In this document: one piece after another, positions 54,854 to 64,000 of the stretch
Position numbering within the stretch: the first letter of the stretch is position 1
How the letters are laid out: every line of letters starts with the position of its first letter
NCBI GenBank assembly: GCA_964421595.1
Contig: CAYQXY010000003.1
Location: forward strand, 113,457-177,456
Source of the DNA: PXAP01 sp964421595
GTDB lineage: Bacteria; Bacteroidota; Bacteroidia; Bacteroidales; PUMT01
DNA length: 64,000 nucleotides
Direction: 5' to 3'
Translations under genes and position numbers: made by a program
The notes under the pieces: model-generated
Database searches by the model: none
Told to the model about the DNA's origin: nothing
What the model saw: only the letters and a program-made list of their open reading frames with translations

Positions 54854-57235
54854 ATGAGCAAAAACCACCGACTGTTTTTTTTCCTTTCAGTTATCCTTGC
54901 CTCCCTTCTGTATTGCTGCGGCAATCATAACAGCCCCGATAATGAAGTTGCTTTGCAACCGGTTGACCTGGTCTATCCATATATTGATGCGGTCAACTCA
55001 AGGTGGTTCTTTTTCAGTTCCGCAAGCAGACCTTTTGGCATGGTAAACCTCAGTCCCGACACTCAACTGAAAGGTGCCTGGGGTGCAGGCTATTTATACG
55101 ATATGGATTCTATAAAGGCTTTCAGCCATATACACGCCTGGCAACTTTCCGGCATTCCTGTACTGCCGGTCAGCGGAGAATTCAGGGGACATCTTGGCCC
55201 TGATGTGTACGGCTCAGAATTCAGCCATGCCAATGAAAATGTAAAACCCGGGTATCACCAGGTATTACTGGAAGCTTATCGCATCAATGCAGAACTTACA
55301 TCAACTACAAGGGTCGGATTCCACCGTTATACCTTCCAGGAATCAGGCGAGAGCCATATCCTTTTTGATTTTACCACAGATCTTGGCCCATCGGCGACAA
55401 AAAGCGGGTTTGCAAGGAAAATAAGTAACTATGAGATTGAAGGTTATGCGGTTATGGACCCGACCATAAGAAGGCCCAAGCCTGTAACCGTTTTCTTTTC
55501 GGCACATTTCGACAAACCTTTTGAGTCTTTTTCCGGATGGAAAGACGGAGAACTTACCGGTTCAAAGGATTTGATCGAGGGTGAATCAACCGGCGCCTAT
55601 GTTACCTTCTCAACTGAAGAGAACGAGGCAAGGCTTATGAAGGTAGGTATATCATATGTCAGTATGGAACAGGCACGCCTGAACCTTGAAACAGAATTAC
55701 CGCATTGGGATTTTGATCTTATTGCAGATGAATCAAGAAACGAATGGAACAGCTGGCTCAGCCGGATTGAAATTGAGGGGGGAACAGAGAAAGAGAGGAG
55801 GCGTTTCTACACCGACCTCTGGAAGGCACTTCAGGGCCGCCGGATAATAAGTGATGTTAACGGCAAATATAGTGATATGACCGGAACTGAAAGGCGCATC
55901 GGGCAGATACCTCTTGACAATGAAGGGAATCCTCTTTTTACTCATCATAACTCCGATTCATTCTGGGGTGCTCAGTGGTCGCTCAATACACTGTGGCATC
56001 TTGTTTATCCGGAAATAACCGAATCGTTCGTAAACTCCTTTTTATTGATGTATGATGACGGAGGATTGATTCCACGGGGGCCATCCGGCGGAAATTACAC
56101 ATTTGTTATGACAGGCGCAACCTCAACTCCCTTTATTGTAAGCGCCTATATGAAAGGAATAAGGGGATTTGATATTGACAAGGCTTATGCGGGAATGCGA
56201 AAGAACCACATGCCGGGAGGTTTAATGTCTAAGGCAGGATATGAACATGAAACATTTATTGGTGGTGGACTGGAATATTATATCGAACGTGGCTATATAC
56301 CCCATCCTTTGAGTGAAAGGAGATACGGATTTCATCAGGATGGTTCAGGGCAGACCCTTGAATATGCATATCAGGACTGGGCACTTGCACAGATGGCCAG
56401 GAAGCTTGGTCATGAGGAAGATTATCAGCTTTTTTCTGAAAGGTCACTGAACTATAAGAATATCTGGCATGCAGATTCAGGCTGGATGTGGGTTCGCTAT
56501 TACAACGGCAACTGGAGAGAGCCTTTCAACATACTTGATTATGGGAACGGCTGGGTCGAGGGCAATGCAGCACAGTATACCTGGTGGGTGCCTCATGATG
56601 TCGGGGGACTTGCAGATCTGATGGGAGGTGAGGATATTTTCAACTCTAAATTGAACACATCTTTTGAGCTTGCCGGCAAACATGACTTTGTATCCGGAAA
56701 ATCACATAGTGTGGAAACGCTCAGGGATAACCGCGAGGTTTATATAAATTATGGAAATCAGCCCTGCATGCAGACTGCATTCCTTTTCAATCATACCGGC
56801 GCACCCTGGTTAACCCAGTACTGGACAAGAAGGGTAATCGAGCAGGTCTATTCGGACCTGAATCCTGAACTCGGTTATAGTGGCGATGAAGATCAGGGAC
56901 TTATGGGATCATTGGCAGTGCTGATGAAGATCGGACTCTTTTCAACAAACGGAGGTACCAGCATTGAGCCATACTATGAAATATCAAGTCCGCTTTTCGA
57001 CAGAATTACATTACATCTTGATCGACAATATTACAGCGGCAACACATTTATTATCGAGACAGAAGGTAATGGTCCGGGTAATTTTTTCATTCAATCGGCC
57101 CGGTTTAATGGCAGTCCCCTACATCTGCCCTGGCTTGACCACAAAGAAGTCGTCTCAGGCGGGCATCTTAAGCTTGTTATGGGAGATGAGCCAAATAAAT
57201 CATGGGGTATTGGTGAAGGAACCGCCGCCTTTTAA
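54854..57235 (+). CDS. GH92 family alpha-mannosidase-like lipoprotein
   Basis: With the ATG at 54854 the product has 793 residues and starts with a signal and a lipoprotein-like Cys (LLYCC, about residues 20-22). The GH92 fold is recognised by SRWFFFSSASRPFGMVNLSPDT, GGGLEYYIERGYIP, and the catalytic-base region GDEDQGLMG (Asp678-Gln681), where characterised GH92 enzymes carry the acidic base residues and need calcium. They remove alpha-mannose from N-glycans. Here the enzyme is likely surface- or periplasm-anchored. It is divergent from the Gfo/Idh gene group and the only plus-strand gene of the glycan region. Confidence 0.9.
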   Translation: MSKNHRLFFFLSVILASLLYCCGNHNSPDNEVALQPVDLVYPYIDAVNSRWFFFSSASRPFGMVNLSPDTQLKGAWGAGYLYDMDSIKAFSHIHAWQLSGIPVLPVSGEFRGHLGPDVYGSEFSHANENVKPGYHQVLLEAYRINAELTSTTRVGFHRYTFQESGESHILFDFTTDLGPSATKSGFARKISNYEIEGYAVMDPTIRRPKPVTVFFSAHFDKPFESFSGWKDGELTGSKDLIEGESTGAYVTFSTEENEARLMKVGISYVSMEQARLNLETELPHWDFDLIADESRNEWNSWLSRIEIEGGTEKERRRFYTDLWKALQGRRIISDVNGKYSDMTGTERRIGQIPLDNEGNPLFTHHNSDSFWGAQWSLNTLWHLVYPEITESFVNSFLLMYDDGGLIPRGPSGGNYTFVMTGATSTPFIVSAYMKGIRGFDIDKAYAGMRKNHMPGGLMSKAGYEHETFIGGGLEYYIERGYIPHPLSERRYGFHQDGSGQTLEYAYQDWALAQMARKLGHEEDYQLFSERSLNYKNIWHADSGWMWVRYYNGNWREPFNILDYGNGWVEGNAAQYTWWVPHDVGGLADLMGGEDIFNSKLNTSFELAGKHDFVSGKSHSVETLRDNREVYINYGNQPCMQTAFLFNHTGAPWLTQYWTRRVIEQVYSDLNPELGYSGDEDQGLMGSLAVLMKIGLFSTNGGTSIEPYYEISSPLFDRITLHLDRQYYSGNTFIIETEGNGPGNFFIQSARFNGSPLHLPWLDHKEVVSGGHLKLVMGDEPNKSWGIGEGTAAF

Positions 57236-57416
57236 GGTCACCGAAAGCATAGTTTTCTCACTAAGTTAGATTCGGGCAGGGACTGCGCTATTGCAACCTG
57301 CTTTTGAAAAAAGTATCTCAAAATGTTCTGGCAGCTAAAATATCCCTGTCATGTTCTTCTTGCCCTTTTGGCAAGTCCAGATACGTTCTTTTCAGGCGGG
57401 CAAATCGTTTCAGCTG

Positions 57417-58460
57417 CTAAACGCGGACTGATTTACCGGTTTTACTGCTTTCAAATGCGGCCTCAATTATCCTTATTACCAGGGCGGCAGCCTCTGCGGT
57501 TACGGCAGGTTCGGTACCGGTTCTTATTGCCCTAAGGATATCATCATAATACTCCTGGTAGCAGCCGGGAAGAGTTTCAAAAGAGCCTCTGACAGCCGAT
57601 CCTTCCAGCGATGTGCTAAGGAGTCCCCAATCCTCCTCCTTTTCCATCCCCCAGTCAGCGCCACCAGGCATTTCACCGTTTTTCAATGCCTCCTCCTGCG
57701 GATCAAGCCCCCATTTCAGGAATGACCCTTCAGTACCATGAACGGTAAACCTGGGCCCGGGTTCCCTTACAAGAAGACTGCTGCTAAGGATAACTTTAGT
57801 ATGTTCGTATTTCATCCATAGCTCAAAACTGTCATCAACGGTACTTCCCTGCCGTATTGTCCGGATATCAGCGGTTATCATTTCCGGCTTCCCGAAAAGA
57901 ACCAGAGCCTGATCTATAAGATGAGAACCAAGATTAAAAAGATTACCGGTACCGGTTGAACCATCTTCCTTCCAGGTATCATCTTTAATAATATTCCTGT
58001 ACCTGTCAAAATGCGACTCCAGTTCAACAACTCTTCCAAGTATATTGCCATCAATGATTTTCTTGACGGTAAGGAAATCACCATCCCACCTCCGGTTATG
58101 AAAAACTGACAGCATAACTGACTTCTTTTCGGCAAGTTCCGAAAGTTCAATTGCTTCTGAATAAGACAGTGTAAAAGGCTTTTCAACAACAATGTGTTTT
58201 CCGGCTAAGATTCCGGCTTTTGCGAGGTCATAATGTGTATGATCGGGTGTGTTTACTACAATCAGTTCGATATCATCATCATGACATAATTCACCAAAAT
58301 CCCTTACGATTTTCGCATATGGATATCCGGTCCGGGATTTGCTCTCTGTTCTTTCGAGTATTTTATGAATAATAAATCCTTCATTCATATGAAGAAGAGG
58401 AGCATGAAATACCCTCCCTGACATTCCAAAAGATGCCAGTGCTGTCTTAACAGGTTTCAT
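57417..58460 (-). CDS. Gfo/Idh/MocA family oxidoreductase (cytoplasmic)
   Basis: I choose the ATG at 58460 (MKPVKTALASFGMSGRVFHAP), giving 347 residues; the frame extends upstream to 58493. The NAD(P) loop reads ASFGMSG, the family EKP motif is present (VVEKPFTLS), and the FDRYRN and SHLIDQALVLFG segments with catalytic Lys and His positions fit the family. These enzymes oxidise or reduce sugars or sugar acids. No signal peptide. It is at the end of a minus-strand group (the next one upstream is the exported relative at 58699), probably working on products of glycan breakdown. Confidence 0.92.
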   Translation of the reverse strand: MKPVKTALASFGMSGRVFHAPLLHMNEGFIIHKILERTESKSRTGYPYAKIVRDFGELCHDDDIELIVVNTPDHTHYDLAKAGILAGKHIVVEKPFTLSYSEAIELSELAEKKSVMLSVFHNRRWDGDFLTVKKIIDGNILGRVVELESHFDRYRNIIKDDTWKEDGSTGTGNLFNLGSHLIDQALVLFGKPEMITADIRTIRQGSTVDDSFELWMKYEHTKVILSSSLLVREPGPRFTVHGTEGSFLKWGLDPQEEALKNGEMPGGADWGMEKEEDWGLLSTSLEGSAVRGSFETLPGCYQEYYDDILRAIRTGTEPAVTAEAAALVIRIIEAAFESSKTGKSVRV

Positions 58461-58698
58461 TCTACAAACTGTTTTAATTAATATGGAAACCATTCAAAGT
58501 AACCGGATCTCATCATTATTGAACACCAACAGAGAATCAATCATGCCAGGAATTTCTATTTGTGTTACTGTGCAAATTGACGATGCATCCGGTTAACCGA
58601 TCCTGGTATATAAACTTCAACGGGTTACCGGTTCAAAAAATAGTTCCGGCAATGGATCACCTGTATATAGTTTCAATTCTTTCAGGATCCGTCGGGCT

Positions 58699-60105
58699 TT
58701 ATTCCTGGTTCTCTTTTGCCATTTCCAGCGCCCTGGTTGTTGTATAATATTTGGAAATCATATTTGGCACCTCCCAGTCAGGCAACCTGCCATCGACAAG
58801 GTATTGAAGATACTTCTCTGTAACCTGGGCGAAATGAGCCTCATGTCCAACCTTATATTCATCAGGAATAACAACTTCCCAGATTCCATCGGCGCTTTTC
58901 AGTTCAACCCCGGGATATCTCTTCTGGACATCAGCAAATTCGGTCTGCAATACCTCCTCATAATCATTTAGATTAATGTGACTTGCGGGTTCTATGTAAA
59001 GGACAGGCCTGAAATTCTGTTCAGCACCCTGTCTGATAACCAGGTTCGCATTACTTCCCCGTGTAAGGGAGTAATGAGTATCTCCAGCACCTTCAGGAGC
59101 ACGGTAGCCCCATTTAACGATCACCCTTGAATGTACCCCGTTAAGGCTGTAGTTCATTTCCCCGTTTGCATAAACCTGCAATACAGTATCATTCTCAATA
59201 TAATCTTTCAGGTAATCGGGAAATTGAGAAACCCTGGTAATACTTTCAAACTGACTCTTTGTAACAGGAGTGGGCCACCTGGTTGCAGATGTCATTTCAA
59301 TATCTGTATGGTAATCTATGATTTTCTCCGGGAAGCATGCCCATTGTATCAGATCAACCAGGTGGGTTGTAACATCAACTATACCTTCACCTTGCTGACT
59401 AACATCAAAAAACCATGGTGGACGTTGAAGTATCATTCCCGAGACATATTTGAAAAAATAATGAACACTTTCCTTTATTACAGCAGGATCATCGGGACTA
59501 CCATTCTCCAGCGTGCCAAAAACCCCCGGTAAACCAATTATCTCCTTCTGAAGAATACTTGTGATCTCATACCTTTCAGTCATTATATCATAAAGAAGCA
59601 CGTCGTTTTTTTCGGCGATATCGAAAGCTTCTTTAAGAAGTTCAAAGTTTTCGCTGTTTATTGCCATCGGCTTATCAGATAGCACATTCAGCCCCTCTTC
59701 TACAGATCTCTTTATGTACGAAGTTTTCTGACGGTTATTACCGGCCAGGACAACAACATTTCCGGGTTTTTCAGCAATCATTTTTTCGAAATAATCACTG
59801 CCGGCATAGACTACCTGGTTCCAGGAAGTAGGATTGTCATCACGGGAATTATAACTTTCGATCATTGACAGGTGCTGTGATACCTCCGGGCCATCTGGTG
59901 CATAAACATGAACTGTCGGATCAACCTGGTCGTACATGTCTTTTTGAACAAGATAGGCATGGAAATGCCCGGGAGCCAGTGTTATAAGTTTTACTTCCCC
60001 TGGTTCTCCGCTAAAGCCTTTTTGATCCATTTCTCTGCATCCGTTTATTATTAATAGTAATAAAACAAGACTGACACTCTTAATTAAGTACATTTTGATC
60101 TGCAT
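58699..60105 (-). CDS. exported Gfo/Idh/MocA-like lipoprotein
   Basis: With the start ATG complementary to 60103-60105 the product has 468 residues and a lipoprotein signal (MQIKMYLIKSVSLVLLLL, lipobox INGC). The fold is of the Gfo/Idh/MocA type, but the cofactor loop GxGxxG is changed to LAPGHFHA and the EKP motif to SDKPM, and a C-terminal domain of about 150 residues is appended (putative oxidoreductase C-terminal type). An NAD(P)-type enzyme in the periplasm without a Tat signal is unusual, since NAD(P) is not free there; a tightly bound cofactor or a non-redox role is possible. Part of the minus-strand glycan group. Confidence 0.88.
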   Translation of the reverse strand: MQIKMYLIKSVSLVLLLLIINGCREMDQKGFSGEPGEVKLITLAPGHFHAYLVQKDMYDQVDPTVHVYAPDGPEVSQHLSMIESYNSRDDNPTSWNQVVYAGSDYFEKMIAEKPGNVVVLAGNNRQKTSYIKRSVEEGLNVLSDKPMAINSENFELLKEAFDIAEKNDVLLYDIMTERYEITSILQKEIIGLPGVFGTLENGSPDDPAVIKESVHYFFKYVSGMILQRPPWFFDVSQQGEGIVDVTTHLVDLIQWACFPEKIIDYHTDIEMTSATRWPTPVTKSQFESITRVSQFPDYLKDYIENDTVLQVYANGEMNYSLNGVHSRVIVKWGYRAPEGAGDTHYSLTRGSNANLVIRQGAEQNFRPVLYIEPASHINLNDYEEVLQTEFADVQKRYPGVELKSADGIWEVVIPDEYKVGHEAHFAQVTEKYLQYLVDGRLPDWEVPNMISKYYTTTRALEMAKENQE

Positions 60106-60242
60106 GATTGAATATATAAAGTTAATAATCATTTGAATTTTTTTAAGACAATAAAACTCCAAATATATTATAAGTGGCCTACATTTCCCAATTTACACCC
60201 GAATCTGGTTTGAATAATCTGACCAAGTAAGAAAGGCAGTGC

Positions 60243-62267
60243 CTACAAACCATCAATGCTGGTTGATCGTGCTTTACTGTAATCAGGCAGCCCATTGGCA
60301 ATTACCCATTTTATACCTCCGAGAATATGTTGCATAAACACGGGATCTGAATAAATATGGTCATCATGTCCGTAACCCGTATACCATTGCCTGCCACCGT
60401 CAAAGGTATTACACCAGACTGAAGGATAAAGATTACCAAAGATTTCCGGTTTTTCCCGGCTATCTTCAATGGTAGTAAGATCGTGAGAAAGCAATACCCT
60501 TACTTCCGGATTATACTCCTTTACATAATAAGGTTCATCCCTGATTACCCAGGTTTCAGGAAGATGCACTGCAGAAGGATGATCGCCATCAATAACTTTA
60601 ACACTGAATTCCTGGTAAGGAGGATGTCTGTCAAATGTTGCCCCTATCATTTTTTTATACCAGGGCCAGTTTCTTTCAGTTCCAACCGCGATATGCACAC
60701 CTGCAAATCCTCCTCCTGCCTGGACATATCGCATTAAAGAAAGTTTCTGTTCAGGTGAATCGAAAACATCATTATTGGTATTTGCAAAAACAATAGCATG
60801 ATACTTTTTTAAATTATCATCGGTAAAAACAGAAGGATCATCTGAAATATCAAGATTTATTTTATTTCGTTCAGCCAATTTCTCAAAGGCTGAAATACTG
60901 CCGGAGATACTCTTATGAACAAAACCTCCTTCTCCTACCCTTGTAAAAACAAGAAGATTTATACCCTCTACATTCCCTGTACGGTTATCCCATTTACCAT
61001 AATCGGATGTCGCAGAACTACTTTGTATCCATGTTATCATGGGTGGATTTGCATAATCATTCCACACATTATTGGCCTTTTCTTCATCAATCACTCCATC
61101 AAACACGAGTAAACGATAACGTAATGAATAATTTATGCCAGGCTCTAATTTCCAGCTGGTATTTCTTGTTGCAGAAAAATTAATCATATAGTCACCCCTG
61201 CCGTTATTCCCGTCGGATGGCCATACCCTCAAAGGTTCCGGATGATTATAATTACCCGGATGGCCCATCATTAGTATTCCGGCACTACCCCCTGGAGTCT
61301 CTCCGGTCAGGACACACCACTCAGCTCTTTGTCCGTCGGCCTGATCACGCCCAAGTCCGTCTGAAGTATAAAAATCAGTATTCTGGTTTGTCCAATCTGA
61401 TGTTGCGCGCAAAACAAATCCCCCATACCTGTATTCCTCGAGTGTTATCTCCTCAGTTGGATTTAACCTCGCATTGATATCAATCAGGAACATCCCGTCA
61501 TTCCGTCTGTAAACCTTAATTTCCTGAAGCTCATTCATTGCAATTGTTTCACGTGGAGAATCCGGCCAGGCAATATGCTCATGAAGAACCTGAATGCTGC
61601 CAAACACCGACCCCTCGCTAACGGAAGCCAGTCCCCCGAAACGAACTTTACCTTCCTTCTTTGCAAGGTTCCAGAAATCTACTTCCTGGTCGCGAAAAGT
61701 AGTCTTTGTCCATGGGTTCCATAGTCCATAGTGATGAAGATGGTTGGCAGGCTGGATTTCAGTAAGCACAAAATTTCCGGGAGAATAGAGTGGGTGGATA
61801 TACCCGCTTCGTGCATAGGCAGGATCTGCCCCTTCAGGTGCCGCAGTGATTCCTGAGTTATACCTGATAACCGGTTTGCCGTCTGAATTGAGGATGTAGT
61901 TTCCTGGATTTCTCTCAACTATCATTGTTTTATTACCGGCGCTTTCATTTCCAGACCTTAATTCAAAGACCCGGGTTATGCCCGGCTGTGTAGCACCATT
62001 TAACAGCCAGTGAATTCTTCTTTCGCTATCTGTACTGAACTGGATTTCAACAGGTACAGATACGCCATCTTTTTTCTCGAAGAGACTCAGATTGGTTTCA
62101 TTTGTTATATTTTCCAGTGAAATTGATACGGGAGTATCAATTCTTTTATATTCTCCTGAGTTTACTAAGATCTGGCCTATGGTATTATTATCAATTCTCT
62201 CCTTGCTACAACCGGACTGAACAAGTAACATCAGGATGCATATAACAGAAATAGTTTTCATAATCAT
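60243..62267 (-). CDS. DUF6807 (PmoA)-ThuA fusion lipoprotein
   Basis: The 674-residue product has a lipoprotein signal (lipobox QSGC) and two parts. The N-terminal part (about residues 40-420), with PVIRYNSG, the EIQPANHLHHYGLW segment and AEWCVLTGETPGGSAGI, fits DUF6807/PmoA. The C-terminal part (about 435-660) is a ThuA-type flavodoxin/glutamine amidotransferase-like domain with INLLVFTRVGEGGFVHKSIS, GGGFAGVHIAVGTERNWPWYKKMIGATFDRHPP and GHDDHIY. ThuA-type proteins appear in sugar (trehalose, glucoside) utilisation sets. It lies 95 bases upstream of the GH29 stop codon in the same group, so it likely acts on the same glycan. Confidence 0.88.
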   Translation of the reverse strand: MIMKTISVICILMLLVQSGCSKERIDNNTIGQILVNSGEYKRIDTPVSISLENITNETNLSLFEKKDGVSVPVEIQFSTDSERRIHWLLNGATQPGITRVFELRSGNESAGNKTMIVERNPGNYILNSDGKPVIRYNSGITAAPEGADPAYARSGYIHPLYSPGNFVLTEIQPANHLHHYGLWNPWTKTTFRDQEVDFWNLAKKEGKVRFGGLASVSEGSVFGSIQVLHEHIAWPDSPRETIAMNELQEIKVYRRNDGMFLIDINARLNPTEEITLEEYRYGGFVLRATSDWTNQNTDFYTSDGLGRDQADGQRAEWCVLTGETPGGSAGILMMGHPGNYNHPEPLRVWPSDGNNGRGDYMINFSATRNTSWKLEPGINYSLRYRLLVFDGVIDEEKANNVWNDYANPPMITWIQSSSATSDYGKWDNRTGNVEGINLLVFTRVGEGGFVHKSISGSISAFEKLAERNKINLDISDDPSVFTDDNLKKYHAIVFANTNNDVFDSPEQKLSLMRYVQAGGGFAGVHIAVGTERNWPWYKKMIGATFDRHPPYQEFSVKVIDGDHPSAVHLPETWVIRDEPYYVKEYNPEVRVLLSHDLTTIEDSREKPEIFGNLYPSVWCNTFDGGRQWYTGYGHDDHIYSDPVFMQHILGGIKWVIANGLPDYSKARSTSIDGL

Positions 62268-62360
62268 TAGAGGTTTACAGGAGTTTTTATCTGTTTATCA
62301 AACCCGGTCAAATTTGGGGTTCGCCCGAACTCAGTGCCGTTACTTTTACATTAAGTCAAT

Positions 62361-63740
62361 TTATAGTGATCCGGCCAGTTTGTAGACCCACGCATATGGA
62401 GACGGATTATCTCCCGGAGTTAAGGACGGAGGAGTTATGACCAGGCGATTGCCGGTATAGGTAAACTTAACCTCTCCACTATATCCAAGCATTTCAACCT
62501 TTGCCGGCCTTTTCACACCTTCAATCGATATGGCATTTCCATCCCAGCTTGTTTTTATCGCATAAAGGTCATTCCCCTTCGATGTAAAAAACAAGTTTTG
62601 GCCCTCTTCAGTTGCGGGTGCGTCTTCCCATGCCCGTGTTCCATATATTGCATCACCGTTAATTTTAAGCCATGTCCCGATATCTCTCAATCGCTGCTGT
62701 TGTATAACAGGGATCCTGCCATCGGCCGTAGGACCGACATTTAGCAACAGATTCCCCCCTCTGGCGACCTTATCGACAAGATAATGTATCAGGAATTCAG
62801 AACTTTCGTAATCATCAAGGCTTTCGTTACGGTTATACCCGAATGACCCTCCTATTCCCCGAGTCTCTTCCCATGGATGATGGATGGCACCACCTGCAAC
62901 AGCCTTGTCATGTATCAGGTCATATTCTGTTGTGTAGTATCCACCGTGACTGCTACGCGTTTCACTGCCCCACCTGTCATTAACAACAACCCTGTCTTTT
63001 ACAGGAGACTCATTGTAAAGCCAGGCAAGAAATTCAGTACTTCTCCATGTTTCACTGGGATGATCCCACTCCCCGTCGGGCCATACGATATCAGGCTCAT
63101 ATCGGGTTACAAGGTCTTTTAGCTGTGGCAACATATGCTGATCAACATACCTGTCAACATCTTCCCTGTAAAGAGGATTGAACCATTCATAAAGTGAAAA
63201 ATAGAAGCCCATATGCAGCCCCTTGTCTTTTACCGCCTGGCTCAGATCTCCCGCAAGGTCACGATGTGGACCAACATCAACGGCATTCCAGTTCCATGAA
63301 TGTTTGCTTGGCCAGAGTGTAAAACCCTCATGATGCTTCGAGGTTAGCACAACATACCTGGCACCTGCATCTTTAAAAATATCAGCCCACTGATCGGGGT
63401 CAAACATTTCTGCCTTGAAATCGCTAACAAAATCCTGGTAATTAAAATTATCTCCATAAACTTCATTATGAAAATCGCGAAATTTTTTGCCGGTTTCGGT
63501 TTCAGGCTGCATCATACGGTTCCAATACCATTCGGCATATTTCTCGTATATACTGCCATCAGTAGGGCCCCATGCAGGAACAGAATATAAACCCCAGTGC
63601 AGGAAAATCCCGAATTTAGCATCCTCAAACCATTCTGGGATTGGTCGGGAATCTATGGATGTCCAGTTCGCTTCGTATTTTCGCTGTGAAAACGAGGTGA
63701 CAGACAAAGCAGCACAAAAAATTGCAATTAAATATTTCAT
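62361..63740 (-). CDS. GH29 alpha-L-fucosidase
   Basis: The 459-residue protein has a signal peptide (MKYLIAIFCAALSVTSFSQ) and a TIM-barrel with FGIFLHWGLYSVP (His48), the HHEGF loop (136-140), and WPDGEW (Asp222, the expected catalytic nucleophile of GH29). It removes alpha-linked fucose from glycans by a retaining mechanism in the periplasm. The last about 90 residues form the usual beta-sandwich domain. First gene of the minus-strand glycan group (fucosidase, DUF6807-ThuA, two Gfo/Idh proteins). Strong call. Confidence 0.96.
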   Translation of the reverse strand: MKYLIAIFCAALSVTSFSQRKYEANWTSIDSRPIPEWFEDAKFGIFLHWGLYSVPAWGPTDGSIYEKYAEWYWNRMMQPETETGKKFRDFHNEVYGDNFNYQDFVSDFKAEMFDPDQWADIFKDAGARYVVLTSKHHEGFTLWPSKHSWNWNAVDVGPHRDLAGDLSQAVKDKGLHMGFYFSLYEWFNPLYREDVDRYVDQHMLPQLKDLVTRYEPDIVWPDGEWDHPSETWRSTEFLAWLYNESPVKDRVVVNDRWGSETRSSHGGYYTTEYDLIHDKAVAGGAIHHPWEETRGIGGSFGYNRNESLDDYESSEFLIHYLVDKVARGGNLLLNVGPTADGRIPVIQQQRLRDIGTWLKINGDAIYGTRAWEDAPATEEGQNLFFTSKGNDLYAIKTSWDGNAISIEGVKRPAKVEMLGYSGEVKFTYTGNRLVITPPSLTPGDNPSPYAWVYKLAGSL

Positions 63741-63817
63741 CTTTATAAAGCAGGTTAATCAGGTTAATAATCAATTAATTATATTTTTCAGGTAATTCAT
63801 ATTCAGTATTTCAATTC

Positions 63818-63880
63818 CGATGGATCACCCATGCTTTATTCATTTCTTTTTGTGTGCCCCGGCTCATGGGAGATTCATCC
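63818..63880 (+). repeat. dispersed intergenic repeat A, copy 3 (3' part)
   Basis: Carries only the hairpin half of the repeat. 63819-63873 is identical at all 55 positions to 63946-64000 of copy 4. The arms GATGGATCACCCATG and CATGGGAGATTCATC pair at nearly all positions, one G-T wobble. Confidence 0.93.
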
Positions 63881-63906
63881 GAATAATTTAAAATTATTAA
63901 TCTATT

Positions 63907-64000
63907 TATAAGTAAGTTACACTTGCTACTCACGTGGTTGCCACGGATGGATCACCCATGCTTTATTCATTTCTTTTTGTGTGCCCCGGCTCATGGGAGA
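63907..64000 (+). repeat. dispersed intergenic repeat A, copy 4 (cut by window edge)
   Basis: Begins TATAAGTAAGTTAC like copy 2, has the CGTGG-TTG-CCACG small hairpin and the first arm of the large hairpin; the window ends before the second arm is complete. It is 127 bases downstream of copy 3 in the same orientation. Confidence 0.93.

Larger units (their letters stand above)
63741..64000. other. region upstream of GH29 with two repeat A copies
   Basis: This 260-base right end holds repeat A copies 3 and 4 in tandem. The promoter of the GH29 gene must lie in the first 80 bases, but I cannot name it. Confidence 0.5.

Noticed and set aside
63818..64000. small ORFs or CRISPR array in repeat A
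   Set aside because: The spacing and unit number do not fit CRISPR (no regular spacers) and no reading frame with a start codon spans a unit.

Overview
The window comes from a chromosome of a Bacteroidota bacterium, most likely a Bacteroidales or Marinilabiliales relative. The evidence is the Bacteroidota-type promoter (TTTG or TTG, about 19 bases, then TAnnTTTG) seen in front of several genes, the order purH-mreB-mreC-mreD-PBP2-rodA, the order trigger factor-clpP-clpX, the many lipoproteins and outer-membrane barrels, and polysaccharide-degrading GH92 and GH29 enzymes. I see no prophage, integrase, transposase, CRISPR array or rRNA. The content is mostly core genome, with an accessory glycan region at the right end.

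Layout. 1-8.4 kb: a DHA2-type MFS exporter cut by the window edge, D-aminoacyl-tRNA deacylase, an exported S9 peptidase and a pair of exported M16 peptidases (one active, one lacking the zinc site). 8.7-14.7 kb, minus strand: a sodium/solute symporter, a two-gene ABC transporter and RecQ. 15-18.1 kb: KdsD-type isomerase, TatC and LptB (envelope and LPS), plus a small membrane protein. 18.2-25.9 kb: tRNA-Leu(UAG), trigger factor, ClpP, ClpX, RsmA, MgtE and a MacB-like permease. 26.1-33.6 kb: PurH and the rod-shape elongation operon. 33.6-37.3 kb, minus strand: an uncharacterised lipoprotein/barrel/PD40 group and an AcpH-like protein. 37.5-43.2 kb: a COG2403 GTPase, RsgA, a receptor-like histidine-kinase relative without an ATPase domain, and an unknown protein. 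43.2-50.2 kb, minus strand: a U32 family protein with a histidine kinase, an AsmA-like protein, PepE and a ThiF-like E1 enzyme. 50.6-53.4 kb: an ECF sigma operon with an unusual anti-sigma-like protein and a barrel. 53.8-63.7 kb: an MscS channel, then GH92, two Gfo/Idh/MocA proteins, a DUF6807-ThuA fusion and a GH29 fucosidase.

The main items worth a second look are: (1) a dispersed intergenic repeat of about 100 bases, with four copies that can fold into two hairpins and no ORF; (2) a membrane sensor with PAS, histidine-box and receiver domains but no room for a kinase ATPase domain; (3) an exported lipoprotein of the NAD(P)-dependent Gfo/Idh/MocA family with altered cofactor motifs; (4) an orphan ThiF/MoeB-like enzyme lacking the C-terminal zinc cysteines; (5) a COG2403 GTPase and an unknown 237-residue protein, each with its own promoter. 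All family calls are from motif recognition by eye; no database search was run.
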